Source of the DNA: Microbacterium sp. ProA8 | GTDB taxonomy: Bacteria > Actinomycetota > Actinomycetes > Actinomycetales > Microbacteriaceae | DNA length: 64,000 nucleotides | NCBI RefSeq assembly: GCF_039905635.1 | Contig: NZ_CP157000.1 | Span: 3,038,001-3,102,000 of the forward strand | Direction: 5' to 3' | Shown here: one piece after another, positions 36,919 through 46,673 of the stretch | Layout: each line of letters starts with the position of its first letter | Position numbering within the stretch: the first letter of the stretch is position 1 | The notes under the pieces: model-generated | Seen by the model: the letters and a program-made list of their open reading frames with translations, nothing else | Databases searched by the model: none | Told to the model about the DNA's origin: nothing | Translations under genes and position numbers: made by a program

Positions 36919-37848
36919 TCAGCTGGGTCCGATCGGCGGAAGGTCGGCCACCGGCTTGCGGGCTCGCACGACGCCGCCGGTGGCGGCGAGCCAGCACCCG
37001 GCGACGACCAGCGGGAAGCCGATCAGGAGGCCGAGCGTCAGCGGCTCGCCGAGGATGAGGGTGCCGAGCACGATCGCCACGACCGGGTTGACGTAGGTGA
37101 ACAGGGGCGCGCGTACCGGACCGACGCGCGCGATCAGCGCGAAGAAGGTGATGAACGCGAGAGCGGTGCACAGCACCGCGAGAGCGATCAGCGACACGGT
37201 GCCTTCCACCGTCGGCACCTGGTGCTGGGTGAGGAACGCGATGGGCGTATAGAAGATGCCGACCGCGAGGAGGGCGAGCGTGATGGAGCCGAGGGACGGC
37301 ACGTCACGCAGCTTCGTCGCGATGACGAACGGTGCGATCGCGTAGAGCAGGGCGACCAGGAGCACCTCGCCGACCGCGATGAGTCCGGCGCCGCCCTCGA
37401 TGGAGAGCCCCGGTCCTGCCACGATGACGAACACCCCGATGAAGCCGATGAAGAGCCCGATGCTGCGGGCGGGGCTCAGCACCGAGCGGTCGCCGCCGCC
37501 GAAGGCGATGATCGCGGCGAACAGTGGGACCGTCGCGACGAGCAGGCCGGTCAGGCCGGAGGGAAGCGTCTGCTCGGCGTGGCCGAGGAGGAGGAAGGGC
37601 CCCGCCATCTCGATGGCGCCGAACACCAGCACCCAGCCGATCTTCGCGAACGCGGGGCGCAGCGCCTTCTGCCGGATGGCGAACGGCAGCAGCAGCAGCG
37701 CGCCGAGGAGCGTGCGTCCGGCCACCACCGCGGCAGGAGAGTAGGACTCCACGGCGATGCTGATGAACAGATACGGGATGCCCCACAGCACCGCCATCGC
37801 CGCGAACAGCAGCCACGCACGCGTGTCGAAGCGCTGCGAGGAGTTCAT
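36919..37848 (-). CDS. DMT/EamA-family transporter
   Basis: A 309-residue membrane protein with about ten helices in two EamA halves (residues 12-140 and 155-290). MAVLWGIPYLFISIAVESYSPAAVVAGRTLLGALLLLPFAIRQ is the typical first-half motif, and GPVRAPLFTYVNPVVAIVLGTLILGEPLT is the matching second-half motif, a strong family signature. The ATG at 37848 has GGAGAGG nine bases upstream. Substrate unknown; members export amino acids or other metabolites. It is the second DMT protein in the window and is not close in sequence to the first. Confidence 0.88.
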   Translation of the reverse strand: MNSSQRFDTRAWLLFAAMAVLWGIPYLFISIAVESYSPAAVVAGRTLLGALLLLPFAIRQKALRPAFAKIGWVLVFGAIEMAGPFLLLGHAEQTLPSGLTGLLVATVPLFAAIIAFGGGDRSVLSPARSIGLFIGFIGVFVIVAGPGLSIEGGAGLIAVGEVLLVALLYAIAPFVIATKLRDVPSLGSITLALLAVGIFYTPIAFLTQHQVPTVEGTVSLIALAVLCTALAFITFFALIARVGPVRAPLFTYVNPVVAIVLGTLILGEPLTLGLLIGFPLVVAGCWLAATGGVVRARKPVADLPPIGPS

Positions 37849-37994
37849 GTGGTGGTGCCTCTCCGTGAAGAAATGGAGCCCGCTGCGCGGATCGCCCGGC
37901 CCCGACGCTCGGGATTCCAGCATCGGGCGACCGAGCGGTGAAGGGCGAGGCGGCCGACCGCCAATCTACGGCGGAGTTCCGACATCCTCCCGGG

Positions 37995-38588
37995 TCAGAC
38001 CGACCGTCGTCCTTCGAACGCGCGCCCGAGGGTGACCTCGTCGGCGTACTCGAGGTCGCCGCCGACCGGGAGACCCGAAGCCAGACGTGTGACCGAGATC
38101 TCGAGCGTGTGCAGCAGCCGACTCAGGTAGGTCGCCGTGGCCTCGCCCTCGAGGTTGGGGTTGGTCGCGAGGATGACCTCCTGCACCGTGCCGTCGGCGA
38201 GTCGCTGCATGAGCTGGGTGATGCGCAGGTCGTCGGGGCCGATGCCGGCGATCGGGCTGATGGCGCCGCCGAGGACGTGGTACAGCCCTCGGAACTCCCG
38301 CGTGCGCTCGATCGCGGCGACGTCCTTCGCGTCTTCCACGACGCAGACGAGCGTCTGGTTGCGGCGCGGGTCGCGGCAGATGGAGCAGCGCTCCTGCTCG
38401 GAGACGTTGCCGCACACCTCGCAGAAGCGCACCCTCTCGCGCACCACGCTGAGCAGCTCGGCGAGATGGGACACGTCGAAGTTGGGTGTCTGCAGGATGT
38501 GGAATGCGATGCGCTGCGCCGACTTCGGACCGATCCCGGGTAGGCGACCGAATTCGTCGATGAGGTCTTGGACGATGCCGTCGTACAT
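37995..38588 (-). CDS. recR: Recombination mediator RecR
   Basis: A 197-residue protein. The N-terminal helix-hairpin-helix is [23 protein letters not shown]; a four-Cys zinc finger follows ([16 protein letters not shown]); the Toprim domain has [17 protein letters not shown]. It works with RecO and RecF to load RecA at gaps. It is four bases downstream of dnaX on the same strand, the conserved dnaX-recR pair. Length and motifs are complete. Confidence 0.96.
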   Translation of the reverse strand: MYDGIVQDLIDEFGRLPGIGPKSAQRIAFHILQTPNFDVSHLAELLSVVRERVRFCEVCGNVSEQERCSICRDPRRNQTLVCVVEDAKDVAAIERTREFRGLYHVLGGAISPIAGIGPDDLRITQLMQRLADGTVQEVILATNPNLEGEATATYLSRLLHTLEISVTRLASGLPVGGDLEYADEVTLGRAFEGRRSV

Positions 38589-38591
38589 GGG

Positions 38592-40916
38592 CTAGCTGAA
38601 CCTCGTCGGCGGCTCGTAGGGCTCCTCGCGCACGAACGTGGCGCCGAGCACCTGACGCACCACCGCCTCGCCGTAGCGCTGGACGCTGCCCGGCCGGGAC
38701 GACGAGGGGGTGCGCGTCGCGGCGACAGAGGTCAGAGGCGGTGCGATCGTCGGCGGCACCGGGACGTCGGCGATGGCCTCCGGCTGGTCATCCTCGTCGC
38801 CCTCGAGCGAAGGAGCGACCTCGGTGCGCGGAAGCACCTCGCCCTCGCGGGGTGGCGCCAGTGTCGCCACGCGCGTCGCCGCCGCCGCTTCTTCGGGCTC
38901 GTCGTCGACGGCGAACTGACCGGGCGTCTCGACGGGCATCGCCGCCGGGCCGGGGTCGGGCGGTGGAGCGTCGTCGTCGGAGGGGATCGCGGCGACGGCC
39001 CAATCGGTCACGGGTGCGGCCGCAGCTGAGGCGGCGGACGGCGCGGCGGGTGACGACGGGCGAGATGCGCGCGCCGATGCCGGCCGGCCGGGCGCCGAGC
39101 CGCCGGGCGCCGAGCCGCCCGGTGCGGCGCGCGATGCCGAAACGGGTGCCTGAGCCGACGCGAGTGCCTGAGCCGAAGCGGGCGCCTGCGGGGCCGCGGC
39201 CGGTGCGGTCGCCGACGCGCGCGGCGCGAGCGCCTCCGCGGCGGACGACGCCCGCTGATCCTCAGGCCCGGGAGCCGGCGCGGCGTGACCGCCCGCGGGC
39301 CCGGCCGAGCCACCCGAACCGCCCGCGGCGGGACCGCCCGGGCCCCCGCCGGCATCGTGACGGGCGATGTACTTCACACGGATGCCGAGCACAGCCTGAA
39401 TCGCCTGGCGAAGGTCTTCGCTCGGGCCCTTGCCTGCGGCGAGCTGTTTGAACTTGACGACGTCGCTCTGGCTGGCGAACGCGAGCGTGAGCACGTCATC
39501 GTCGAGCGCCGCGGTGCGCGCGCCCGACGCCAACATCCACGAGGAGCGGCTGACGTTCTCGAGGTGACCGAGCACCTGCGGCCAGGCTGCTTGCAGCCGC
39601 TCGAGCGTGACCGGTCCGGCCGGCACCGGCGCCGGCTCGGCGGGCGCGCCGGCCGCCGGCGCGGACTGTGTCGCGGTGGTCGACGCGGGCACGGCGGCGG
39701 GCGCAGGAGCGGTGGTCGGCGTGGCAGCGGGCGCGGCGGCGGCAGGCGCACTCACCGCAGCGGGCGCGGCGACAGCGGCGGGCGCAGCCGCAGGTACCGC
39801 CGCAGGTCCGCCGCCTGCTCCTCGTGCGAGCACGCGCGCGACCATGAGCTCGAGCTGGAGCCGGGGCGAGGTCGCGCCGGTCATGTCGTCCAGCGTGGCG
39901 ATGACGAGGTCGGCGATGTGGGAGAGCCGCGACGTCCCGAAGGCGTCGGCCTGGCGCTGCATGCGCTCGAGGTCCTCGGTGGACACCCCGCGCAGCACCG
40001 CGGCAGCGCCCTGACCGGTCGCCGACACGACGATGAGGTCGCGCAGACGCTCGAGCAGGTCGTCGACGAAGCGTCGCGGGTCCTGGCCGGTCTGGACGAC
40101 GCGGTCGACCGCGGCGAAGGCCGCTGCGGCGTCGGAGCCGGCGAACGCGTCGACCACCTCGTCGAGCAGCTCGGCGTGCGTATAGCCGAGCAGCGCGACG
40201 GCGCGCGCGTACGTCACCTTCGCGTCCTCGGATCCGGCGATCAGCTGGTCGAGCAGCGACAGCGTGTCTCGGGGAGATCCGCCGCCGGCGCGCACGACGA
40301 GCGGCAGCACGCCCCGTTCGACGTCGACGCCCTCCTGCCCGCACAGCTGCTCGACGTACTCGAGCATGGCTGCCGGCGGCACCAGTCGGAACGGATAGTG
40401 GTGGGTACGCGAGCGGATCGTGCCGATGACCTTCTCGGGCTCGGTCGTCGCGAAGATGAACTTGACGTGGTCGGGCGGCTCTTCGACGAGCTTGAGCAGG
40501 GCGTTGAAGCCCTGCGGCGTGACCATATGGGCCTCGTCGAGGATGAAGATCTTGAACCGGTCGCGGGCGGGTGCGAACACGGCCCGCTCGCGCAGGTCTC
40601 GGGCGTCGTCGACGCCGTTGTGGCTCGCGGCGTCGATCTCGACGACGTCGAGCGAGCCGCCGCCGCCGCGGCCGAGCTCGACGCAGCTGTCGCACTCGCC
40701 GCAGGGCGTGTCGGTCGGTCCCTGCGCACAGTTGAGGCAGCGCGCCAGGATGCGCGCCGACGTGGTCTTTCCGCAGCCGCGGGGGCCCGAGAAGAGGTAC
40801 GCATGCCCGACCCGGTCGCTGCGCAGCGCCGTCATGAGCGGTTCGGTGACCTGCGACTGCCCGATCATCTCGCCGAACGACTCGGGTCGGTAACGGCGAT
40901 AGAGGGCGGTGGTCAC
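38592..40916 (-). CDS. dnaX: DNA polymerase III subunits gamma and tau
   Basis: A 774-residue clamp-loader ATPase. AYLFSGPRGCGKTTSARILARCLNC is Walker A plus the zinc site start (CLNCAQGPTDTPCGECDSC), ILDEAHMVTPQGFNALLKLVEEPP covers Walker B and sensor, and the DTLSLLDQL segment follows. After residue about 375 come low-complexity Ala/Pro-rich linkers, a structured block (LQAAWPQVLGHLENVSRSSWMLASGARTAAL) and a Ser/Ala/Pro-rich region, a long tau-type tail. I see no clear slippery site for a gamma frameshift. GTG start follows TAGGCT by six bases. Confidence 0.95.
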   Translation of the reverse strand: MTTALYRRYRPESFGEMIGQSQVTEPLMTALRSDRVGHAYLFSGPRGCGKTTSARILARCLNCAQGPTDTPCGECDSCVELGRGGGGSLDVVEIDAASHNGVDDARDLRERAVFAPARDRFKIFILDEAHMVTPQGFNALLKLVEEPPDHVKFIFATTEPEKVIGTIRSRTHHYPFRLVPPAAMLEYVEQLCGQEGVDVERGVLPLVVRAGGGSPRDTLSLLDQLIAGSEDAKVTYARAVALLGYTHAELLDEVVDAFAGSDAAAAFAAVDRVVQTGQDPRRFVDDLLERLRDLIVVSATGQGAAAVLRGVSTEDLERMQRQADAFGTSRLSHIADLVIATLDDMTGATSPRLQLELMVARVLARGAGGGPAAVPAAAPAAVAAPAAVSAPAAAAPAATPTTAPAPAAVPASTTATQSAPAAGAPAEPAPVPAGPVTLERLQAAWPQVLGHLENVSRSSWMLASGARTAALDDDVLTLAFASQSDVVKFKQLAAGKGPSEDLRQAIQAVLGIRVKYIARHDAGGGPGGPAAGGSGGSAGPAGGHAAPAPGPEDQRASSAAEALAPRASATAPAAAPQAPASAQALASAQAPVSASRAAPGGSAPGGSAPGRPASARASRPSSPAAPSAASAAAAPVTDWAVAAIPSDDDAPPPDPGPAAMPVETPGQFAVDDEPEEAAAATRVATLAPPREGEVLPRTEVAPSLEGDEDDQPEAIADVPVPPTIAPPLTSVAATRTPSSSRPGSVQRYGEAVVRQVLGATFVREEPYEPPTRFS

Positions 40917-40922
40917 TCCCCC

Positions 40923-40928
40923 AGCCTA
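40923..40928 (-). promoter_or_regulatory. -10 box of dnaX (leaderless)
   Basis: TAGGCT on the minus strand ends six bases before the dnaX GTG. A GGGGGA lies in that gap and could act as a ribosome site if transcription starts further upstream. Confidence 0.4.
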
Positions 40929-40985
40929 CGGCGTGACGCCGACATCGCGGTGGCTGGTCGCGCCGCCTGCTAGATTGCTCGGCAG

Positions 40986-41059
40986 TGACACGGGGTGCCC
41001 GCGCGGCGGGCTGAGAACACACCCGTCGAACCTGATCTCGATCATGCGAGCGAAGGGAT
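40986..41059 (+). ncRNA. TPP riboswitch
   Basis: The THI-box signature is complete: ACGGGGTGCC near the 5' end, then GGCTGAGA, ACCCGTCGAACCTGATC, and the 3' part CGATCATGCGAGCGAAGGGA. It precedes thiM by six bases. The AGGGA at its 3' end is also the ribosome site of thiM, so thiamine pyrophosphate binding should hide it and shut off translation. Confidence 0.95.
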
Positions 41060-41065
41060 GTCGCG

Positions 41066-41884
41066 ATGAACGCGCGCACCGAGACCCACCTGTCCGCCCT
41101 CTTCCCGGCGGCCGCGCTGACGGCGCTGCGCGAGGCCCCGCCTCTGGTGCAGTGCATCACCAACGCGGTGGTGACGAACTTCACCGCCAACGCCCTCCTC
41201 GCCGTCGGCGCGGCTCCGGCGATGTGCGACATCCCGGGTGAGGCGGGGCTGTTCGCCGGCGTCGCCGACGGCGTGCTGGTCAACCTCGGCACCCCGACCG
41301 CGGAGCAGCGCGATGCCGCCCGCGAGGCCGTGCGGCATACGTCGCGGTGGGTGCTCGATCCCGTCGCGGTCGGCGTGCTCCCCGTGCGCACGGCTCTCGC
41401 GGCCGAGTTGCTCGAGCACCGTCCGGCGATCGTCCGCGGCAACGCCTCCGAGATCCTCGCGCTGGCCGGTGAGGGCGCCGGCGGTCGCGGCGTCGATGCG
41501 ACGGACGGAACGGATGCCGCAGCCGGCGCCGCGCGATCGCTCGCGCTGCGCACCGGCGGCGTGGTCGCCGTGTCGGGCCCGGTCGATCTCGTGACCGACG
41601 GCGAGCGGGTCGTGCGGATCCACGGCGGCGACGCGCTTCTCACCCGCGTCACCGGCGGCGGCTGCTCGCTCGGCGCGGTGATGGCCGCGCTGCTCGGCGT
41701 GTGCGCCCCGCTCGAGGCCGCCGTGGCGGCATCCGCTCTCTACGCGGTCGCCTCGGAACGCGCCGCGGCGCGGTCAGAGGGGCCGGGGTCGTTCGCCGTG
41801 GCGTTCCTCGACGCGCTCGACGCCGTGGCGGCGGCGCCCGCCGAACTCGATGCGCGCGTCGCCGACGCGCTCGTGGCTCGATGA
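41066..41884 (+). CDS. thiM: Hydroxyethylthiazole kinase
   Basis: A 272-residue kinase that phosphorylates 4-methyl-5-(2-hydroxyethyl)thiazole in the thiamine salvage route. Motifs: [29 protein letters not shown], then [38 protein letters not shown] with the catalytic GGGC region. It is first in the thiM-thiE-thiD/tenA operon under a TPP riboswitch. Its stop overlaps the thiE start by four bases (ATGA). Confidence 0.95.
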   Translation: MNARTETHLSALFPAAALTALREAPPLVQCITNAVVTNFTANALLAVGAAPAMCDIPGEAGLFAGVADGVLVNLGTPTAEQRDAAREAVRHTSRWVLDPVAVGVLPVRTALAAELLEHRPAIVRGNASEILALAGEGAGGRGVDATDGTDAAAGAARSLALRTGGVVAVSGPVDLVTDGERVVRIHGGDALLTRVTGGGCSLGAVMAALLGVCAPLEAAVAASALYAVASERAAARSEGPGSFAVAFLDALDAVAAAPAELDARVADALVAR

Positions 41885-42561
41885 CCCGCGCTGCCGGGAG
41901 CCTCGCGGTGCATCTCGTGACCGACGACCGCCTGCCGTTCGACCGGCTGCTCGACGTCGTCGACGCCGCGGTCGGGGCAGGAGTCGACGTGGTGCAGCTG
42001 CGCGCCAAGTCCGTCAGCGCGCGCGAGCTGCTGCGGCAGGCGGTGGTGATGGCGGACGTCGTCGACCGCCGCTGCCTGCTGCTGGTCAACGACCGTGTCG
42101 ACGTGGCCGTGGCCGCGCGCGATGCCGGAGCGCGCGTCGACGGCGTCCACCTCGGCCAGGGCGACCTCCCGCCCGAGACGGCCCGACGCCTCCTCGGGGC
42201 GCACGCCATCATCGGATGGACGGCGAACTCGCCGGAGCACGCGGCCGCGGCATCCGCTCTGCCTTCGGGCGTGGTCGACTACCTCGGAGTCGGCGTGATC
42301 CGGCCGACCTCCACCAAACCCGACCACCCTCCGGCGCTCGGCATCGACGGCTTCGCCGCGTTCGCGACGAGCACGACCGCACCCTGCGTCGCGATCGGCG
42401 GAGTGCGTGTGAGCGACGTCGCCCCGCTGCGGGAAGCGGGTGCAGCGGGCATCGCGGTGGTCTCGGAGATCTGCGCGGCCGCCGATCCCGCAGCGGCCTC
42501 ACACGCGCTCCGCACCGCCGCCGACGCGCGCACGCTCGGCGCCGAGGCGGTGGCGCGGTGA
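41881..42561 (+). CDS. thiE: Thiamine-phosphate synthase
   Basis: A 226-residue TIM-barrel enzyme joining HMP-PP and thiazole phosphate into thiamine phosphate. [17 protein letters not shown] carries the diphosphate-binding Arg/Lys, [14 protein letters not shown] is a conserved motif, [20 protein letters not shown] follows, and [15 protein letters not shown] is the phosphate loop. It starts with ATG overlapping the thiM stop, and its own stop overlaps the next gene (GTGA). Active-site residues look complete. Confidence 0.95.
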   Translation: MTRAAGSLAVHLVTDDRLPFDRLLDVVDAAVGAGVDVVQLRAKSVSARELLRQAVVMADVVDRRCLLLVNDRVDVAVAARDAGARVDGVHLGQGDLPPETARRLLGAHAIIGWTANSPEHAAAASALPSGVVDYLGVGVIRPTSTKPDHPPALGIDGFAAFATSTTAPCVAIGGVRVSDVAPLREAGAAGIAVVSEICAAADPAAASHALRTAADARTLGAEAVAR

Positions 42562-44036
42562 GCGGGTTCGTCACGCAAACCGCGACGGCGACGACGCCCC
42601 AGCGCGGGCAGGCGATCCCGCGCGTGCTGAGCATCGCCGGCACCGACCCGACGGGCGGCGCGGGCATCCAGGCAGACCTCAAGTCCATCGCCGCGCTGGG
42701 CGGCTACGGCATGGCGGTGGTGACCGCCCTCGTCGCGCAGAACACGCGCGGCGTGCGCGAGGTGCACGTGCCGCCGGTGGCGTTCCTCGTCGCGCAGCTC
42801 GACGCCGTGTCGGATGACGTCGAGATCGACGCGGTGAAGATCGGGATGCTCCAGTCGGCCGAGATCATCGGCGCCGTGCGCGAGTGGCTCGACCGCGTGC
42901 GCCCGCCCATCGTGGTGCTCGACCCGGTCATGGTGGCCACGAGCGGCGACCGGCTGCTCGACCCCACCGCCGAGGACGCGCTGCGCGCACTCGCGAGCGA
43001 GGCGGACCTCATCACTCCGAACCTCGCCGAGCTCGCCGTGCTCGTGCGTCGCCCACGAGCGACGACATGGGGGCAGGCGCTCGCCGACGCGCGGGCCCTG
43101 GCGAGCGCGACGGGAACGGCCGTGCTGCTCAAGGGCGGGCATCTCGACGACGCCGACTGCCCCGATGCGGTCGTCGCGGCCGACGGCGCGGTCCACGAGG
43201 TGGGCGGCATCCGCGTCGCGACCCGCAACACACACGGCACGGGCTGCTCGCTCTCGTCGGCGATGGCGACCCTGCGCGCGGACGGTGCGACATGGCCCGA
43301 CGCCCTGGTGCGCGCGAAGACCTGGCTCACCGGCGCACTCGCGCACGCCGATGCGCTGGGTGTGGGTGAAGGCAGCGGCCCGATCGACCACTTCCATGAA
43401 CAGCGGGTCGCGGCATCCCGCCCCGCCGCGTCGTGGTCGGCACAGGCGTGGGAGGCCGCCATCACCGTGCGCGCCGACGTCGACGCCCTCGACTTCGTCC
43501 GAGGGCTGGCGGACGGCAGCCTGCCGCGCGCGACGTTCCTGCGCTACCTCGCCCAGGACGCGCTCTACCTCGGCGAGTACTCCCGCGTGCTGGCGAAGGC
43601 GAGCGCGCTCGCGCCGAGCTCCGAGGAGCAGGCGTTCTGGGCGCGCGCGGTCGAATCCTCGATCGTCGAGGAGCGACGGCTGCACGAGTCGCATCTCGGG
43701 ACGGCCGCGGACACACCCGCGCCGCAGACCCTGGCCTACACGAACCACCTGCACGCCTCGACGCGGTCCTACGGGGAGCTCGTCGCCGCGCTGCTGCCGT
43801 GCTTCTGGCTGTACACCGACCTCGGCCTCCGCCTGGCGGCCCGGCGCCACGACGGGCACCCGTACGACGACTGGCTCGCGACGTACGGCGACCCGGGGTT
43901 CACGGCCGCGACCGCGCGTGCGGCAGAGATCGCCGACGCAGCGGCGCGAGAGGCCGGACCGCAGGAGCGCGCGCGCATGAGCGCCGCGTTCGCCCGCTCG
44001 ATGGAGCACGAGCGGGAGTTCTTCGCCCGCGTGTGA
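42558..44036 (+). CDS. thiD: Fused HMP(-P) kinase ThiD and TenA aminopyrimidine aminohydrolase
   Basis: A 492-residue fusion. Residues 20-280 are ThiD: RVLSIAGTDPTGGAGIQADLKSIAALGGYGMAV, VLDPVMVATSGDRLL and NTHGTGCSLSSAMATL. It phosphorylates HMP twice to HMP-PP. Residues 285-492 are TenA (thiaminase II): FVRGLADGSLPRATFLRYLAQDALYLGEYSR and LPCFWLYTDLG with the catalytic Cys, ending EREFFARV. TenA salvages degraded thiamine pyrimidine, so one protein supplies and activates HMP. The GTG start overlaps the thiE stop. Last gene of the riboswitch operon. Confidence 0.94.
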   Translation: MSGFVTQTATATTPQRGQAIPRVLSIAGTDPTGGAGIQADLKSIAALGGYGMAVVTALVAQNTRGVREVHVPPVAFLVAQLDAVSDDVEIDAVKIGMLQSAEIIGAVREWLDRVRPPIVVLDPVMVATSGDRLLDPTAEDALRALASEADLITPNLAELAVLVRRPRATTWGQALADARALASATGTAVLLKGGHLDDADCPDAVVAADGAVHEVGGIRVATRNTHGTGCSLSSAMATLRADGATWPDALVRAKTWLTGALAHADALGVGEGSGPIDHFHEQRVAASRPAASWSAQAWEAAITVRADVDALDFVRGLADGSLPRATFLRYLAQDALYLGEYSRVLAKASALAPSSEEQAFWARAVESSIVEERRLHESHLGTAADTPAPQTLAYTNHLHASTRSYGELVAALLPCFWLYTDLGLRLAARRHDGHPYDDWLATYGDPGFTAATARAAEIADAAAREAGPQERARMSAAFARSMEHEREFFARV

Positions 44037-44072
44037 CCATCGGGCGCACGGCGGGCGCCCGCCCGACAGGCA

Positions 44073-44131
44073 GGAGATCCGGCGGAAGCAGGACGAATCG
44101 CCTCGGATCGCCCTGTTCTCGCCGGATCTCC
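44073..44131. terminator. Bidirectional terminator-like palindrome between thiD/tenA and GH65 gene
   Basis: GGAGATCCGGCG (44073-44084) pairs exactly with CGCCGGATCTCC (44120-44131), and the interior (GAAGCAGG/CCCTGTTC) can extend it. It lies between convergent genes and has no long T-tract. Confidence 0.55.
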
Positions 44132-44147
44132 CGTTCGCGCGGAGCGG

Positions 44148-46673
44148 TCAGGCGTCCGCCCCGTGCTCGACGTCCGCCGCGCCCACGATGATCGGGATCG
44201 TGGAGGTGACGGTCGGCACCGAGGCCGACAGCAGCGATCCGTCCTCCCGGCGGGCGTCGCCGAGCTCGCGGAGCGACGGACGCCCGGCGATGACGGGACC
44301 CTGTCCGTCGAGGCGCGCGACGATCTCTTCGCCCGCGCCGACGACGTAGCCGACACCGCGCACGCTGAAGCCGACGGGCTCGCCCTCGGTCGCGCGCACG
44401 CGCAGCTCGTCGCGGGTGACGGTGACGACCAGGCGCGTGCCGTGCCAGTGCAGCACGAACTCGAGCGACGGCCACGTGGCGGGCAGGCGCGGGTCGAACG
44501 ACAGCTCGCCGAAGTGGTCGCGCATGCCCCCGAAGCCCGAGACCAGCGCCGTCCAGACGCCGCCCGCGGACGCCACGTGCACGCCGTCGGCCGCGTTGTG
44601 GTGCAGGTCGCCGAGGTCGACGAAGATCGACTCCCGGAAGTACTCCAGCGCCAGATCCTGATAGCCGACCTCGGCCGCGAGGATCGCCTGCACGACCGCC
44701 GACAGCGTCGAGTCGCCCGTGGTCAGCGGGTCGTAGTACTCGAAGTCGGCGAGCTTGTCTTCATCCGAGAAGTGGTTGCCCTGGAGGAACAGCGCGAGCA
44801 CCACGTCGGCCTGCTTGAGCACCTGGTACCGGTAGATGACGAGCGGGTGGAAGTGCAGCAGGAGCGGGCGCTTGTCGGGCGGCGTGTTCTCGAGGTCCCA
44901 GATCTCCCGCTCCAGGAACACGTGATCCTGTGGATGGATGCCGAGTCCCGGGCTGAACGGGATGTGCATGGCCTCGGCGGCCCGCTCCCACGCCTCGGGC
45001 TCGCCGGGCTCCAGCGCGAGACGGTCGACCATCTGGCGGTAGACCTCGCCGTCGACGTCGGCCATGTCGCGCACGGTGCGCGCCGCGAAGCGCAGGTTGA
45101 ACCGCGCCATGACGTTCGTGAACAGGTTGTCGTTGACGACGGTGGTGTACTCGTCGGGGCCGGTGACGCCGTGGATGTGGAAGGTGTCGCCCTCGCCGTC
45201 GACCACCCCGTCGTTCGAGCGCCAGAAGCCGAGGGTCGCCCACAGCCGCGCCGTCTCGACAGCGATGTCGACGCCCTCCCGGTAGAGGAACTCGTCGTCG
45301 CCCGTCGCCCGCACGTACTTGGCGAGCGCATAGCTGACGTCGGCGTTGATGTGGTACTGCGCCGTGCCGGCGGCGTAGTACGCGGATGCCTCTTCGCCGT
45401 TGATCGTCCGCCACGGGAACAGGGCTCCCGCTTCGTTCAGCTGGAACGCGCGCCTGCGGGCGGCGGGGAGCATGAGGTAGCGCATACGCAGGGCGTTGCG
45501 CGCCCACAGCGGCGTCGTGTAGGCGAGGAACGGGAGGACGTAGATCTCGGTGTCCCAGAAGTAGTGCCCGGAGTAGCCCGACCCCGTCATGCCCTTGGCC
45601 GGAACGCCCTGGCCGTCCGCGCGGGCCGTCGCCTGCGCGAGCTGGAACAGGCACCAGCGCGTGGCCTGCTGCAGGTCGCCGTGGCCGCCGATGCGCACAT
45701 CCGAGCGCTGCCAGAACTCTTCCAGCCATGCCCGCTGCCGCGCCTCGATCGCCCCGACGCCCTCTGCGAGGGCGCGGTCGAGCGTCCGACGGCAGCGGTC
45801 GACGAGCTCGCGCGAGGGCACGCCGCGGGAGGTGTGGTAGCTGACGAGCTTGGTGACCCGCACCGGCACCCCGGCCTTGGCCTGCACACGGAACACGTTC
45901 TTGGCGATGTCGGGTTCGATGAGCGTGCGCGAGGTGTACTCGTTCTCGGTCTCGACCAGGTGGTCGGCGATCACGGCGACGGTCATCCCCGAGTCGGTGG
46001 CGCGGTACGACAGCGCCGAGCGCAGCTTGTCCTGCCAGTACTCCTGCGGCTGCAGCACCCGCTCGTGGAGCTTCTCGGTCTTGCGCGGGTCGAAACCGGC
46101 GCGCCTCGGCGCGGTGGGGGTTCCGCCGTAGACGTCCTCCCCGTCCTGCCGGTTGATCATCTGGCAGCTGACGGTGACCGGGGCGTCGGCGTTGAGCACC
46201 GTGACCTCGATCGTCATCACCGCGAGGTGCTTCTCTTCGAAGGAGACGAGCCGCTCCATGTCGATGACGACGTCCTTGCCCGACGGCGTCATCCATCGAA
46301 CATGCCGGCGGAGCACGCCGTCGCGCATGTCGAGAGCGCGCTCGTACTCGCGGATGTCGGCCACATCGAGCGACAGCGGCTCGTCGTCGACGTACACGCG
46401 CATGACCTTCGCGTCGGGCGCGTTGACGATCGCCTGTCCCACCTCCGCGAAGCCGTACGCCTGCTCGGCGTGGCGGATCGGGAACGTCTCGTGGAAGCCG
46501 TTGATGAAGGTGCCCTGCTCGTGCGCGAAGCGCCCTTCGGGGTGATTGCCGCGCAGCCCGAGATAGCCGTTGCCGACGGCGAACAGCGTCTCGGTGACGC
46601 CGGCGTCGTCGAGGTCATACGACGACTCGACCAGTCGCCACTCGTCGACGGGGAAGCGGTCGCGGTCGATCAT
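44148..46673 (-). CDS. Glycoside hydrolase family 65 disaccharide phosphorylase
   Basis: An 841-residue protein of the maltose/trehalose/kojibiose phosphorylase family. The N-terminal beta-sandwich begins VESSYDLDDAGVTETLFAVGNGYLGLRGNHPEG. The catalytic (alpha/alpha)6 barrel has GYSGHYFWDTEIYVLPFLAYTTP and HIHGVTGPDEYTTVVNDN, whose Glu is the general acid. DLHHNAADGVHVASAGGVW is the phosphate-binding loop of phosphorylases. Release of beta-glucose 1-phosphate is expected and fits the coupled beta-phosphoglucomutase gene. Which disaccharide is used cannot be told from motifs. The ATG overlaps the upstream stop (ATGA). Confidence 0.92.
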   Translation of the reverse strand: MIDRDRFPVDEWRLVESSYDLDDAGVTETLFAVGNGYLGLRGNHPEGRFAHEQGTFINGFHETFPIRHAEQAYGFAEVGQAIVNAPDAKVMRVYVDDEPLSLDVADIREYERALDMRDGVLRRHVRWMTPSGKDVVIDMERLVSFEEKHLAVMTIEVTVLNADAPVTVSCQMINRQDGEDVYGGTPTAPRRAGFDPRKTEKLHERVLQPQEYWQDKLRSALSYRATDSGMTVAVIADHLVETENEYTSRTLIEPDIAKNVFRVQAKAGVPVRVTKLVSYHTSRGVPSRELVDRCRRTLDRALAEGVGAIEARQRAWLEEFWQRSDVRIGGHGDLQQATRWCLFQLAQATARADGQGVPAKGMTGSGYSGHYFWDTEIYVLPFLAYTTPLWARNALRMRYLMLPAARRRAFQLNEAGALFPWRTINGEEASAYYAAGTAQYHINADVSYALAKYVRATGDDEFLYREGVDIAVETARLWATLGFWRSNDGVVDGEGDTFHIHGVTGPDEYTTVVNDNLFTNVMARFNLRFAARTVRDMADVDGEVYRQMVDRLALEPGEPEAWERAAEAMHIPFSPGLGIHPQDHVFLEREIWDLENTPPDKRPLLLHFHPLVIYRYQVLKQADVVLALFLQGNHFSDEDKLADFEYYDPLTTGDSTLSAVVQAILAAEVGYQDLALEYFRESIFVDLGDLHHNAADGVHVASAGGVWTALVSGFGGMRDHFGELSFDPRLPATWPSLEFVLHWHGTRLVVTVTRDELRVRATEGEPVGFSVRGVGYVVGAGEEIVARLDGQGPVIAGRPSLRELGDARREDGSLLSASVPTVTSTIPIIVGAADVEHGADA

